This document shows, in pieces, positions 35,509-44,634 of a DNA stretch of 64,000 nucleotides. The translations under genes and the position numbers were made by a program. The stretch's first letter is position 1, and the number at the start of each line of letters is the position of its first letter. The notes beneath the pieces were generated by a model, which saw only the letters and a program-made list of their open reading frames with translations, did not search any database and was not told the DNA's origin. Location of the stretch: positions 4,978,501 to 5,042,500 of the forward strand of contig NZ_CP054698.1 in assembly GCF_014023275.1 (NCBI RefSeq), given 5' to 3'. This stretch comes from Nostoc edaphicum CCNP1411 (lineage in GTDB: Bacteria > Cyanobacteriota > Cyanobacteriia > Cyanobacteriales > Nostocaceae).

Positions 35509-36900
35509 TTATAAAATTTGCAGAACTACTAGTGTCATATCATCAGTGTTTTGCTTATCAGCACCAATGAATTGCTGAACTTGGTCAAATAGATAATCCA
35601 CAATCTCCTGTGGCCCATTGCAGTACTTACAAGCAGTATTGAAGCTAGCGACAAAATTATCTTCATCGAAGCGATCGCCACCAGCGGCAGCAGCATCAGT
35701 CAAACCATCTGTATAGTAGATAATTGTATCTCCAGGTTCTAACTGTGCCTGGGCATCCTCATATTGGCTGTTAGCATCCAAACCGATTAGCATACCGAGA
35801 GTATCTAAACGGCTGACAGTTTTTGTAGCTGCGTGCCACCACAACGGAGGATTGTGTGCCGCATTGCTATAAGACAAAACTCGGTTATGGGGATTATATT
35901 CTGAATAAAATAGGGTTACAAAGCGGTGGGAATTTTCCAAATCCGCATACATAACTCTATTTAAATTTTGCAGAATTCCTGCTGGGGAATTACCATGTAA
36001 CACTTCTCCCCGTAACATTCCCCGCATCATCGTCATAATCAGCCCAGCGGGTACACCCTTACCCATAACATCTCCAATAACCAAACCCCAGCGACTAGTT
36101 TCCGTGCCGCCTTTGGTCTTGGGCTGAATCTTATTGTGATTGGTAGCAATAAAGTCGTAGTAGTCTCCGCCAACGCGATTGGCAGGTTTACAGCGTGCCG
36201 CTAGGACTACACCAGGGATTGTGGGACATTGACGTGGCAAAAGCCGCCGTTGAATTTCTGCGCCAATTTCTAGTTCTTGGTCTAGGCGTTCTTTTTTTCT
36301 TAGTTCTACAGCTAGTTCATCGTTTTCGATCGCTACTGCTGTTTGGTCTGCCACTAACCTAACTAACTTTTGCCTAGTTTCTGTCCAACTATATTCTGGA
36401 TCGCGGCTTAAGACATAGAGCCATCCCCGTTCTGTATGCTTCACCAGAATCGCCGTACCAAAGATTTGCACATCTGGCCCCAAATAGCGATGCATGTGGT
36501 CATCCAAAATCCCCGTGGCATTGGCTAGGGGCGCAGTATTGGGCAAAAGCGTGATTTGACTACTGGCTATTTCTAGCGCTTTGCGGATATTCTTGCGCTG
36601 ACCACTATCTTGCCAATGTAACTGTTCTAACCTGACTTGACCATTAGGTTTATAGAGAAACAGGGCGCTGCCGTCTGCATCTGTCACTCTTGTTGCCATC
36701 AGCGGAATCAGTTCCAAAAACTGATTCAAATTATTGAAACTTCTTAGGGCAAATCCTAAAGAACTTAGCAAATCTTGAATTTTGTTCTGTTCCCGGTGCA
36801 ACCTTGCCACGAGTTCTTTAAGTGCTACGACTGGTGTGACATCTGTCGCGGCACTACTATTGCTGTCAGTGGGTTGAGAGGGCAGTTGAGACACAGGCAC
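35509..36900 (-). CDS. SpoIIE/PP2C-type serine phosphatase with GAF domain
   Basis: A 463-residue protein. The N-terminal 40 residues are low-complexity, followed by a helix and a GAF-like sensor domain (about 60-200, TRVTDADGSALFLYKPNGQV to QTAVAIENDELAVELRKKER). A linker helix LEIGAEIQRRLLPRQCPTIP leads into the phosphatase domain: RVGGDYYDFI, GDVMGKGVPAGLIMTMMRGM, AHNPPLWWHA, YYTDGLTDAAA and NTDDMTLVVL. The metal-binding Asp residues are present. RsbU-like enzymes dephosphorylate anti-anti-sigma proteins. No sigma, anti-sigma or STAS gene is adjacent. The gene lies downstream of ftsY on the same strand but is separated from it by 1.3 kb. Confidence 0.93.
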   Translation of the reverse strand: MPVSQLPSQPTDSNSSAATDVTPVVALKELVARLHREQNKIQDLLSSLGFALRSFNNLNQFLELIPLMATRVTDADGSALFLYKPNGQVRLEQLHWQDSGQRKNIRKALEIASSQITLLPNTAPLANATGILDDHMHRYLGPDVQIFGTAILVKHTERGWLYVLSRDPEYSWTETRQKLVRLVADQTAVAIENDELAVELRKKERLDQELEIGAEIQRRLLPRQCPTIPGVVLAARCKPANRVGGDYYDFIATNHNKIQPKTKGGTETSRWGLVIGDVMGKGVPAGLIMTMMRGMLRGEVLHGNSPAGILQNLNRVMYADLENSHRFVTLFYSEYNPHNRVLSYSNAAHNPPLWWHAATKTVSRLDTLGMLIGLDANSQYEDAQAQLEPGDTIIYYTDGLTDAAAAGGDRFDEDNFVASFNTACKYCNGPQEIVDYLFDQVQQFIGADKQNTDDMTLVVLQIL

Positions 36901-37869
36901 AGGTACTATTGCACTTTATATTGGCAGATTAATTAGATTACTTATAAACTTTTTGGCTTTGGCATTGCTAAACCATATTTAGACAAGACTTGTCATTTTA
37001 GCAAGAGTATAAAGACGTAGCAGACAAATTTTATAAGTATTTTATTTGCTTATTGTATTTATGATGGAATATTAGCAATTCCAAATCATGTATTTTTAGT
37101 CCAAACCCAACCAGTAAAAATTACTAGTTTCGGTGATAGTTCATAAAGCTTTTCATTTTTTCATAACTTAATTTCCAAAGCATATCTCTAAAGTCATAAA
37201 AATACTTTTTTCAAAGAATAATTCAGAATAACTGCTTGGAAAGATGCAACTAGGAGACTATAAGTCTTCTGAGTCAAAACCTCTAGTAGTTCTCAAATCA
37301 AGCTTGGTTTGGTAAAAAAACGACTTACACTCATTCCCAAACCTGAGAATTATGTAAATAAGTCTTCAAATACTTAATTTGTATACCATAATTGCTGGGA
37401 TAATTGCCAAAATCGAGTTTTTCCATTTTGATTTTCTCATTTTGCGAATTTTGAGTTGCTGAAGATGCAAAACTTCAACGCATTTAAACGGAATAAAAAT
37501 GAGATAACCCAATCTTTTGATTCAACGGTAACAGACTTAAAATATTAGCCTGTAATTGATTTTAAGGTTAAGCCATTTGGTAAGTGTAGGATATGAATAC
37601 AAAAGATGACACTAAATCTAAAAAAATCTCCTCCAATAACTTTAAGTCAAAAACCAGAAAGAGTGTTCTTGTTTAACCATGAGAATTCAAACCTCTCAAT
37701 TTACTAAAAAGATTTGTAGATACTTTAGCAAGTAGCAGATGAGAATACACCTGAGAGTGTTGAACCAGCTTACTTACACCAATTCTCTTTTTGAGTCCAC
37801 AGTGAACGATTCTCCGAAATTCTAATGTTCAGAAACCGTCCTTCTTGAGAGATAGGCGTTGGGCAAACA
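36901..37869. other. Non-coding region left of the structured RNA
   Basis: About 970 bp, AT-rich, with no supported gene on either strand. Only very short open frames occur (for example 27 codons from about 37594). It probably contains the phosphatase gene's promoter. The structured RNA candidate follows. Confidence 0.55.
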
Positions 37870-38055
37870 GATGAGGCTCGTAACTCTACTCTTGAGTAAG
37901 CTAGATGCAGCCTGCCGTATTACTTCTCCGTAGGAGTACAAGAGCCATAGCTAGCAACAGTAACCGAGGGAGGAGAACCCTCCCGCAGTGTCGCAACTAA
38001 ATGCCCGTGCTGCTACATTTAAAAAGCCCATTCAGGGCATGGAAAAAGGGCATTA
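37870..38055 (+). ncRNA. Structured RNA candidate, HEARO/omega-RNA-like
   Basis: About 185 nt with many nested complementary segments. GGCTC (37874-37878) pairs with GAGCC near 37942, enclosing the small hairpins TACTC/GAGTA and CTCC-GTA-GGAG. Then comes the very clear hairpin GGGAGG-AGAA-CCCTCC at about 37969-37985, then CAACTAAATGCCC, whose ATGCCC can pair with GGGCAT near 38036-38040. The order of elements (closed multibranch domain, GC hairpin, CAACTAAATGCCC, AAAAGCCC) resembles HEARO RNAs, the omega RNAs used by IscB-type nucleases. This comparison is from memory. No IscB ORF is present, so if correct this is a stand-alone copy. Confidence 0.45.
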
Positions 38056-38209
38056 GCTTGAAATTTTAGCAAAAGTCACCCATTTGTTGTAAAAAACTCA
38101 TGGTTTTAGGACTTCAACTGTTTCTAGTTAGTTCAAGTGATAATACCAGATCAGTTATCCCTAAATTTATCAATTTGTCAAGAAAAATTTTTAACTTCAA
38201 ATTTTTCAA

Positions 38210-39847
38210 CTAGCCACTCAAGAGGGCTTCGACAAACTCATAGCTCGAAAAGGGACGCAGGTCTTCAATTCCTTCGCCAGCACCAATAAAGCGAATGGGT
38301 AAACCTAGCTGCTGCACAACTGCAAGGGCAACGCCGCCTTTAGCAGTTCCATCCAGCTTGGTTAAGACAACGCCACTCAGTTGAGCAGCTTGGGAGAAAA
38401 CTTCGGCTTGCCGTAGTCCATTTTGCCCTAAAGTGGCATCTAGAACCAAAAGAGATTCTACTTTGGCATTTGGGGCTTTTTTGTCGATAATTCGCCGAAT
38501 TTTGCCGAGTTCGTCCATTAAATTTTTCTTGTTTTGCAGTCGCCCCGCTGTATCTACCAGAAGTAATTCCGTTTGACGCGCTTGGGCGGCTGCGATCGCA
38601 TCAAAGACAACTGCTGCCGGATCTGTATTCTTTCCCGGATTGGCAATTACATCGACGCCACTTCTACTACCCCAAACCTTCACCTGTTCTACAGCAGCGG
38701 CGCGGAAGGTGTCTGCCGCCCCAATCAAGCATTTATAACCAGATTTTTGTCCCAGATGGGCAATTTTGCCGATGGTAGTGGTTTTGCCGGCACCATTCAC
38801 CCCAGTGATTAACCAAATATTTAAGGTTTCTTTTTCTGGGGTAAAGCTAGTTTTGTGGGATGTTTTGCTCGGTGCATCCAGCATATCCCGCAGGATTTTT
38901 TTCAAGTAAGCGATCGCTTCTTCAGGTGCGGTAACTTCTTCTCGAAGTTTTGTCTGTAGGGCATTGATAATAAAGTCTGTCGCCTCTACACCCACATCAG
39001 CTTGCAGGAGCAATGCCTCAATTTCCGTCACAGCAGCCTGGTTAAGAGGCCCTTGACCGACGATCGCCTTCAGTTGGTTAAGAATACTACGACGAGTTTT
39101 GTCTAACCCTTGCCGGAGTTTTTTCAGCCAGGTAATTTCTTCAATAGAAACGTCTTCTGGATTTCTACCTTGAGCTGCTAAAACTTTCGCCGACCAGACA
39201 AACCCATCATCAAATAGCAGTCCGGGAATTTCCTCTCCTGTTTCTGAGGTTGTAGCTACTGGCTGTACTACCTCCGGTTCTGGAACTTCAATGGCGGTGG
39301 CTATTAGTTGTTCCAGCTTGGCTTGCCGTTCTGCCGCCGCCCTTTCTAAGAAGGATGGTGCTGTTGGCTGTGTTGCCTCTACTGTCGCTATTGGTTCGGT
39401 GGGTGTTGGTTCAACTTCACTTAGCGTTACTTCTGGGCTGGCGACATTTGGCTGATCAGTAATTGCCGCGACTGAGGAATCTTCTGTAATTGCTTTCTCA
39501 GTAGCAGCTGGGATAACTTCTGGCTGTGCTGTTTCTGCGGTTGTATTAACAGGTTCCTCAGTTGCTTCTGGCTCGGTAATTTCTGGGGTTTCAGGTTGTA
39601 CTGATGGTGCTGAGGTATCTGCTGAATCAGGCGGGGTTTCTACTACCTCAGCTTGTTGTTTTTGCTGAATATTTTTGTAGGCAGCTTTAGCAAACGCCAA
39701 CAAATCTGCCGTCGAATCTGGTGCAGTTTCAGCAGTTGGTGTTGACGTTTCGGCTGGCTCTGCTTGGGGTTCTTGTACAGGAGGAGTTTTTTCCTGTTTC
39801 TGATCAGAGGAATCGTTATGTTGACGACGGAACCAATTAAATACCAT
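38210..39847 (-). CDS. ftsY: Signal recognition particle receptor FtsY
   Basis: A membrane-associated GTPase that receives SRP-ribosome complexes for co-translational insertion. The 545 residues have a long acidic, Pro/Thr/Glu-rich A region (about 1-210), then the N domain (four-helix) and the G domain: P-loop GVNGAGKTTTIGKIA (Gly349, Lys355), DTFRAAAVEQ, LLVDTAGRLQNK, TKLDGTAKGGVALAV and the C-terminal GEGIEDLRPFSSYEFVEALL. The A region is unusually long but poorly conserved in cyanobacteria generally. The gene lies downstream of nusB and the DUF502 gene on the same strand, about 250 bp after nusB. Confidence 0.96.
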   Translation of the reverse strand: MVFNWFRRQHNDSSDQKQEKTPPVQEPQAEPAETSTPTAETAPDSTADLLAFAKAAYKNIQQKQQAEVVETPPDSADTSAPSVQPETPEITEPEATEEPVNTTAETAQPEVIPAATEKAITEDSSVAAITDQPNVASPEVTLSEVEPTPTEPIATVEATQPTAPSFLERAAAERQAKLEQLIATAIEVPEPEVVQPVATTSETGEEIPGLLFDDGFVWSAKVLAAQGRNPEDVSIEEITWLKKLRQGLDKTRRSILNQLKAIVGQGPLNQAAVTEIEALLLQADVGVEATDFIINALQTKLREEVTAPEEAIAYLKKILRDMLDAPSKTSHKTSFTPEKETLNIWLITGVNGAGKTTTIGKIAHLGQKSGYKCLIGAADTFRAAAVEQVKVWGSRSGVDVIANPGKNTDPAAVVFDAIAAAQARQTELLLVDTAGRLQNKKNLMDELGKIRRIIDKKAPNAKVESLLVLDATLGQNGLRQAEVFSQAAQLSGVVLTKLDGTAKGGVALAVVQQLGLPIRFIGAGEGIEDLRPFSSYEFVEALLSG

Positions 39848-39879
39848 TGCAGCAGTATTAGTTATATGAGCTATAAGTT

Positions 39880-40080
39880 ATAAGTTATGAGTTTAATTTA
39901 ACTTTGCACTTTTTCTTGGGGTGAAAACTTCCGGGTTATCCTCACCTTTGAGCGCCAGTTTCCGGAAAATCGTTACAACAGAAGTTTCCCTGCGTTCACG
40001 CAGCGTCTCGAAGGGAGAAATTCCGCTCGGAGGAAGCCGCAGAAGCGGCTACAAATTTTTCTCCATAGCAGTATAAAAAT
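39880..40080. repeat. Dispersed repeats between nusB and ftsY
   Basis: AAGTTATAAGTTATGAG heptamers flank the ftsY start. Near 39990-40040 a CGTTCACGCAGCGTCTCGAA element is followed by AGGAAGCCGCAGAAGCGGC, which contains the hairpin GCCGC/GCGGC. Confidence 0.6.
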
Positions 40081-40099
40081 TACGAATTACGCAGTGGTA

Positions 40100-40741
40100 C
40101 TATGCTGTTTTTTTCTGTTCAGTGACTCGGCGCAAAACACCGTTAATAAATCGATGCCCATCATCTCCACTGTAGCGTTTAGCTAGTTCCACAGCTTCGT
40201 TGATGGCGATACTGTCTGGAACTCCTAAGAACTTCATTTCTGCAACGGCGATTTGCAAGATGTCGCGGTCAATTTGGGCGAGGCGAGTTACTTGCCAATC
40301 TACTAAGGCAGCAGAAATGAGTTCATCTATAATATGTCGATTTTCGTGGACGGTAATCACAAGCTCTTTAGCGTAATTCCGAACTCCCTTGTCCTGATTA
40401 GCTAACTGAATCAATACTGGGAACTCAACTGCCGTACCTAACTGATTGATTGCTGTCTGGGTGCAGGCGATCGCTTCTTGAAGCATTGTTCTGGCAGAAT
40501 TAAGGTCGGAAGCCCGAGTTTGGCTACTTAAAAGGCGATCGTTACTGCGTTGGAGTTCCCCTGCGGCATTATCGAGGGTATCTTGCACTTCTGTAGTCAG
40601 AGTGCGTACTGCTCCTAGCACCAACTTGGATACTAGTTGATCGTCTTCCAATTTATCTAATTTTTTTGGGTTGACTGGCAATTGGCTAAGGCTTAAAAGC
40701 GCCAATTCACGAGCAATTTGTTGGGGTTTACGAGGTTGCAT
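40100..40741 (-). CDS. nusB: Transcription antitermination factor NusB
   Basis: NusB binds BoxA RNA together with NusE (S10) and promotes complete rRNA transcription; a BoxA-like site is present in the rRNA spacer of this window. The 213 residues include the N-terminal [16 protein letters not shown], the characteristic central and C-terminal NusB helices ([20 protein letters not shown]), [20 protein letters not shown], and the signature [20 protein letters not shown] followed by FINGVLRRV. The extra length between the first and second helices is usual in cyanobacteria. It lies between DUF502 and ftsY. Confidence 0.95.
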   Translation of the reverse strand: MQPRKPQQIARELALLSLSQLPVNPKKLDKLEDDQLVSKLVLGAVRTLTTEVQDTLDNAAGELQRSNDRLLSSQTRASDLNSARTMLQEAIACTQTAINQLGTAVEFPVLIQLANQDKGVRNYAKELVITVHENRHIIDELISAALVDWQVTRLAQIDRDILQIAVAEMKFLGVPDSIAINEAVELAKRYSGDDGHRFINGVLRRVTEQKKTA

Positions 40742-40863
40742 AAAAGTGATTGGTGATTGTGCGAGAACTGATTAACTTGGCTGGACAAACTTACAAGTCT
40801 ATCAATTTTGGCACAGTCAAACAACAACATTACGGATTTGCTTGTGACTTTGCCAGATTGATT

Positions 40864-41628
40864 TTAAGTTTCTTCAACGGGAATAGCTTGCTGCTTGATT
40901 TCGTTGTGTTTCACCTCCAAGGTTGACTCTTTGGGGAAAACCAAGGGTGTATTAGGGGCGACAATGCCACCTGATACAACTATTTTAAAGGCGTCTTCAA
41001 TGGACATGGAGAGGTTCACCACCTCGTCTTCAGGAACGACTGCATACCATCCAGTAGTAGGATTAGGAGTGGTGGGGATAAAAACACTTAGCACGGGGCG
41101 AGGCATCTGAGCTTGGATATCACTGCTAATTGCACCAGTGACAAAGGCGATCGCCCAAATTCCTCGGCGGGGATACTCTATCAAAATTACCCGGCGAAAC
41201 TTGCCATTAGAATCTTTTAGTATTGTTTCTAAAAGCTGTTTGAGAGTTTTGTATACCTGTCCAGCTAAGGGAATTGCCTGTAAAAACCGCTCACCAAAAT
41301 CTAGTAACCACCGCCCAGCAATATTCCGAGCCATCAAGCCCATTAGGAGGATACACAGTAGTGGTACAGCTAATCCTACTAACAAATTCAGTAGATTTAC
41401 TAAAAGTGGATTTAACCCATCAAAGGGATTTAGTTGTTTGGGAATTTGGGTGAGGAAGTTGATTACCCAAGTAGCAATGGTAATTGTCAGCCAGATAGTG
41501 GTTGCTAGGGGAATTACTACCAACAAACCAGCAATCAGGTCGTTTTTTAAGTCCTGTTTTAGGCGATCGATTACCAAGCTCAGATTCTCCTGTTTTAAGC
41601 TAGAGGAACTTTTGTTATTGGTATCCAT
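40864..41628 (-). CDS. DUF502 family membrane protein
   Basis: The start at 41628 (MDTNNKSSSSLKQENLSLVI) gives 254 residues; the frame is open to 41706. Two long hydrophobic regions are present (AGLLVVIPLATTIWLTITIA and LLVGLAVPLLCILLMGLMAR), followed by a soluble beta-rich C-terminal domain with RVILIEYPRRGIWAIAFVTG and VLSVFIPTTPNPTTGWYAVV. These are hallmarks of DUF502 (COG2928) membrane proteins; the function is unknown. Cyanobacterial genomes commonly place this gene just upstream of nusB, as here (123 bp apart). Confidence 0.92.
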   Translation of the reverse strand: MDTNNKSSSSLKQENLSLVIDRLKQDLKNDLIAGLLVVIPLATTIWLTITIATWVINFLTQIPKQLNPFDGLNPLLVNLLNLLVGLAVPLLCILLMGLMARNIAGRWLLDFGERFLQAIPLAGQVYKTLKQLLETILKDSNGKFRRVILIEYPRRGIWAIAFVTGAISSDIQAQMPRPVLSVFIPTTPNPTTGWYAVVPEDEVVNLSMSIEDAFKIVVSGGIVAPNTPLVFPKESTLEVKHNEIKQQAIPVEET

Positions 41629-42044
41629 ACCAGCAGATTTGTCAAATTCCGAAGACTTTAACTTTAGGCAGTTGTTGCCACAAGTAACTGTCCAAAAGGC
41701 TAGCAAGTTGTTGCTGCCGCAAAAACACGCACTTGTTGCTGTAAACCAGCTATTTTCCTATAAGCATACACATAGACCTTAACCAATACGATGGCGACTG
41801 GTTATTTTCAGAGGATGTTACTTTTCTTTGCAAGACTTGTAAATGATTGTTGCAAGTCCTGAGATATTACTAATCTACCGCGCTCAACCAAAAGCTGCTC
41901 ATGATTGTGAAAGTACTATAGAGTAACCTAAAGAATTATTTTCTCTGGTCATTCACTCACCTTTGAGCAGGAGGGGCTTTTATGAAAATGTTCTGTTAAA
42001 AATATTAATTTATAATGGTCGTATTTTTTTAGATGTAAAAGGCG
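41629..42044. other. Intergenic region
   Basis: Nothing beyond AT-rich sequence and the in-frame extension upstream of the DUF502 start is visible. No gene is supported. Confidence 0.5.
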
Positions 42045-42076
42045 GTAGGGGCGCACAGTTAACTATGCGCCCCTAC
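42045..42076 (-). terminator. Palindromic repeat, possible terminator of the glycosyltransferase gene
   Basis: GTAGGGGCGCA and TGCGCCCCTAC form a perfect 11-bp stem with a 10-nt loop. It lies about 85 bp after the stop of the minus-strand glycosyltransferase. It is a relative of the GTAGGGGCACAGC-type dispersed repeat near 32216. Confidence 0.5.
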
Positions 42077-42161
42077 TTCTGAATTATGATTTTGCGATCG
42101 CATACTCGCCTGATCGCTGCTTGTTTATTTCTCTAGGAATCCTTCTAATCTCTAATCCTCT

Positions 42162-43070
42162 TTACGCCGCATCAGCCTGTGTAGTTTCAGAATCTACGCA
42201 CTGCAACTGTTCTGTACTCTCTTGTACCAGAATTGTTGTTGTATCTAAATTAGGTTTTGGTAGATACTTCATTTCCCAGACTTTGAGCAAAATTAGATAT
42301 TCGTAGAATGCCTGCAATGTACACCAAGCGATTCCGGCGCGTCCATCTAAACAGCCGCCTAAGATAAAATACATATATACAAACCGTAGCAACGGTCTAG
42401 CGGGTAAACGTAAAGACAAATCTTTTAGGGCGCGGCGTTTTTCGACTTCCGATTTACCAAAGAATAAATCTTGCCAGTTAACCTTTCCCTGTTCTAGTTG
42501 ATACAATGTTTCTTGAGCTTCATCTGTAGAATAACGGTTGTGCTTGTCAATCCAACGGCTCAAACCTTTGCTGCAAGTGTAGTGTGGGTATGTTTCTTTT
42601 AAAAAGCTAGTTGCACCGTCACAAACTTCCCGCTCAGTATGACCGTAGTCTGTAAACCACACTTTCCCGTGGCGGAAGAGTCGCATTTGGTAACGGGGAT
42701 ACTGTGTGCTGTAGCGAATCCAATGATTCATGAACATGACACGTTCAGCCACGTAGTAACCGATGTAGTCTGGATTCTGACTTGCCTTTTCACATTCTGC
42801 AAACAGTTCTGGTGTCATACGCTCGTCAGCTTCGAGAATGTAAACCCATTGGTGCTTTGGGGGGATAGACTCTAACATCCAGGTGCGTTGGCGTCCGTGG
42901 CTTTCAAAAGCGTGTTGAACGACGCGGATAGGATAGCGACCAGCAATTTCCACAGTGCGATCGCTACTGCATGAGTCTACAACAATGATGTCATCCGATA
43001 GCATCGCCGATTCGATACAAGCAGCAATATCTAACTCTTCGTTATATGTCAGTATGTAAATTGAGAACAT
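42162..43070 (-). CDS. Family 2 glycosyltransferase
   Basis: The start at 43070 (MFSIYILTYNEELDIAACIE) gives 302 residues. The GT-A nucleotide-sugar domain is evident: ILTYNEE near the start, IVVDSCSSDRTVEIA, and EADERMTPELFAECE with the DxD-like Glu-Ala-Asp. After about residue 190 the protein resembles WaaE/KdtX-type GT2 enzymes (RHGKVWFTDYGHTEREVCDG, then KHNRYSTDEAQETLYQLEQG). A short hydrophobic segment near 235-260 may associate it with the membrane. It probably adds a sugar to an exopolysaccharide or lipopolysaccharide; the acceptor is unknown. The adjacent HpsJ-family gene fits a polysaccharide context. Confidence 0.9.
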   Translation of the reverse strand: MFSIYILTYNEELDIAACIESAMLSDDIIVVDSCSSDRTVEIAGRYPIRVVQHAFESHGRQRTWMLESIPPKHQWVYILEADERMTPELFAECEKASQNPDYIGYYVAERVMFMNHWIRYSTQYPRYQMRLFRHGKVWFTDYGHTEREVCDGATSFLKETYPHYTCSKGLSRWIDKHNRYSTDEAQETLYQLEQGKVNWQDLFFGKSEVEKRRALKDLSLRLPARPLLRFVYMYFILGGCLDGRAGIAWCTLQAFYEYLILLKVWEMKYLPKPNLDTTTILVQESTEQLQCVDSETTQADAA

Positions 43071-43083
43071 TACCAAGTTTTAT

Positions 43084-43132
43084 AGTTAAAAGTTAAAAGT
43101 TAGGAGTTAGGAGTTAGGAGTTAGAAGTTATT
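43084..43132. repeat. STRR heptamer tract (AGTTAGG)
   Basis: AGTTAAA units followed by AGTTAGG units lie between the glycosyltransferase and HpsJ-family genes. Confidence 0.85.
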
Positions 43133-43159
43133 CTTCCTTACTCCCCACTCCTGAAAGGA

Positions 43160-44002
43160 TTAGCGTGCAGTAGCTCTAGGTTTACCACCTTGTACAGCAC
43201 CCCTACCTCTTAAGCCTGTCCAGCCGATGATAATGTAACCAATAGACAACAGCAAACTGCTAATCCCAATCCGCAGTCCAGACTTCCAAGCAGTATCTTT
43301 AGCTTGTTGCAGTGCTTCGTCTCTGCGCTGGCGAACTTGGCTCAATTGTTGAGTTTGGAGCGTTTGAATATCTGTTTGTTGCTCGATAGCTTTCTCAAGT
43401 ACTTGGGGATCTGTTTTAGCCTTCTTCAGTAACTCTTTGATGTTTGCGGGAATTTGAGCGCTTTCAAGTGCTTGCTTATATCTCTGCTCATCTTTGAGGA
43501 TTTCACTAAACTGAGCTTTGGTTTGGTTTCGCAGCTGCTCTAGTTGAGCTTTTCCTTGCTCAGTATTCAGTTGTGCTTGCAATTGCGATAATCGAGTGTT
43601 CAGTTGAGTTTCTGCCTGATCTGCTTCTTGGGTGATTCGGTTGAGTGTTTGAGTCTTAGCTTGATTGACGTTATTGAGGTGCAGGGGAAAAATCAGCAAG
43701 AACATCAACCCTAAAATACTTGAGATGATCAGAGCGGGCAATCTTAAATCGATACCTTGGGGGCGATCGCTTCCGGCATCAGCACTATCAAACCAATACC
43801 CTGCAAACAAAAGCCCCAGTCCTACCAGAGGAACAATTCCCCGATCAACTAGCGCTGTTGCCAAATTGATTTGCCATACTCGATCAGTCGGTTGAAAAGG
43901 TAACAATAGAATCAAAAAGTCAACGAAAAAGGACAAAATGCAGATTATTCCAACTACCTTAACTGTGAGGGCAGTACTCACGGAAGTAAAACGGTTAACC
44001 AT
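43160..44002 (-). CDS. HpsJ family membrane protein
   Basis: A 280-residue protein with two N-terminal membrane segments (VVGIICILSFFVDFLILLLP and VDRGIVPLVGLGLLFAGYWF), a third at about 90-108 (ALIISSILGLMFLLIFPLHL), a long coiled-coil Gln-rich region (about 120-230), a final membrane segment (GISSLLLSIGYIIIGWTGL) and a basic tail. This layout matches HpsJ-type proteins, named for the hormogonium polysaccharide locus of Nostoc punctiforme. HpsJ is needed for motility in hormogonia, but the family has several paralogues, so the same role is not assured here. Confidence 0.75.
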   Translation of the reverse strand: MVNRFTSVSTALTVKVVGIICILSFFVDFLILLLPFQPTDRVWQINLATALVDRGIVPLVGLGLLFAGYWFDSADAGSDRPQGIDLRLPALIISSILGLMFLLIFPLHLNNVNQAKTQTLNRITQEADQAETQLNTRLSQLQAQLNTEQGKAQLEQLRNQTKAQFSEILKDEQRYKQALESAQIPANIKELLKKAKTDPQVLEKAIEQQTDIQTLQTQQLSQVRQRRDEALQQAKDTAWKSGLRIGISSLLLSIGYIIIGWTGLRGRGAVQGGKPRATAR

Positions 44003-44294
44003 AGTTTTTCAAACTGGCGGTGAATACGAGTGATTTTCATATTTCAAGCTACTTAAATATTGTGCCCATGACCATGACTGTTGTGTAGAAACACAAAGCA
44101 GATTCAATACTGGTAAAGGCTATCTGCCTCTTGGTTTTCAACTAGGCCACAGTAACATTTGTTATGTACAGTGTCTTCAGGAAATTCCTGGTATATTAAA
44201 ATACTAACTTAATACAGGGCTGAAGGAAAAAACTTATTAATTACTCGAATTACCATATATAGCAGTTCTCAATCGGTCGTCTAACTTCACACCA
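44003..44294. other. Intergenic region
   Basis: No supported gene or repeat; upstream region of the HpsJ-family gene. Confidence 0.5.
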
Positions 44295-44408
44295 TTAATA
44301 AAATAGTCCCAACGAACGTTTAACTACATAAAAAGCAAGATTCAATTCTCCATCTTCGTCATAAATCAGCCACGACTTAGGGAGGTAATATTTGTGGGTC
44401 GAGGACAT
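44295..44408 (-). pseudogene. Small ORF or gene remnant, 37 codons
   Basis: On the minus strand ATG 44408 to TAA encodes MSSTHKYYLPKSWLIYDEDG followed by ELNLAFYVVKRSLGLFY. The residue mix is protein-like, and the open frame extends ten codons upstream of the ATG (PEFIRE). It is either a short gene or the end of a lost one; no family is recognised. Confidence 0.3.
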
Positions 44409-44584
44409 TTCACGAATAAACTCTGGTTTACTGGAAAACTAAAACTAAAAAATGTTCACTGATAACTGTTTATTAACCAATTTTAGGTTTCACCAAGGTT
44501 GAGCCAGCAACATGGTGTAAGGGAAAGAAAAAAAATTCTTTTCTTCTCAACTTAGAAAACTTTTCTCAATGAATTTTAGATTTA

Positions 44585-44633
44585 AAAATTTGGATGTGGG
44601 ATTGTATTTAAAAAATCTCACATCCAAATTTTT
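44585..44633 (-). terminator. Strong terminator hairpin
   Basis: AAATTTGGATGTG and CACATCCAAATTT form a stem of at least 13 bp with AT-rich inner pairs, directly after the stop of the minus-strand gene (44635). T runs are present on both strands. Confidence 0.75.
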
Positions 44634-44634
44634 T

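Noticed and set aside
36901..38209. Search for an IscB or TnpB gene next to the structured RNA
   Set aside because: No frame of suitable length exists on either strand in this interval.
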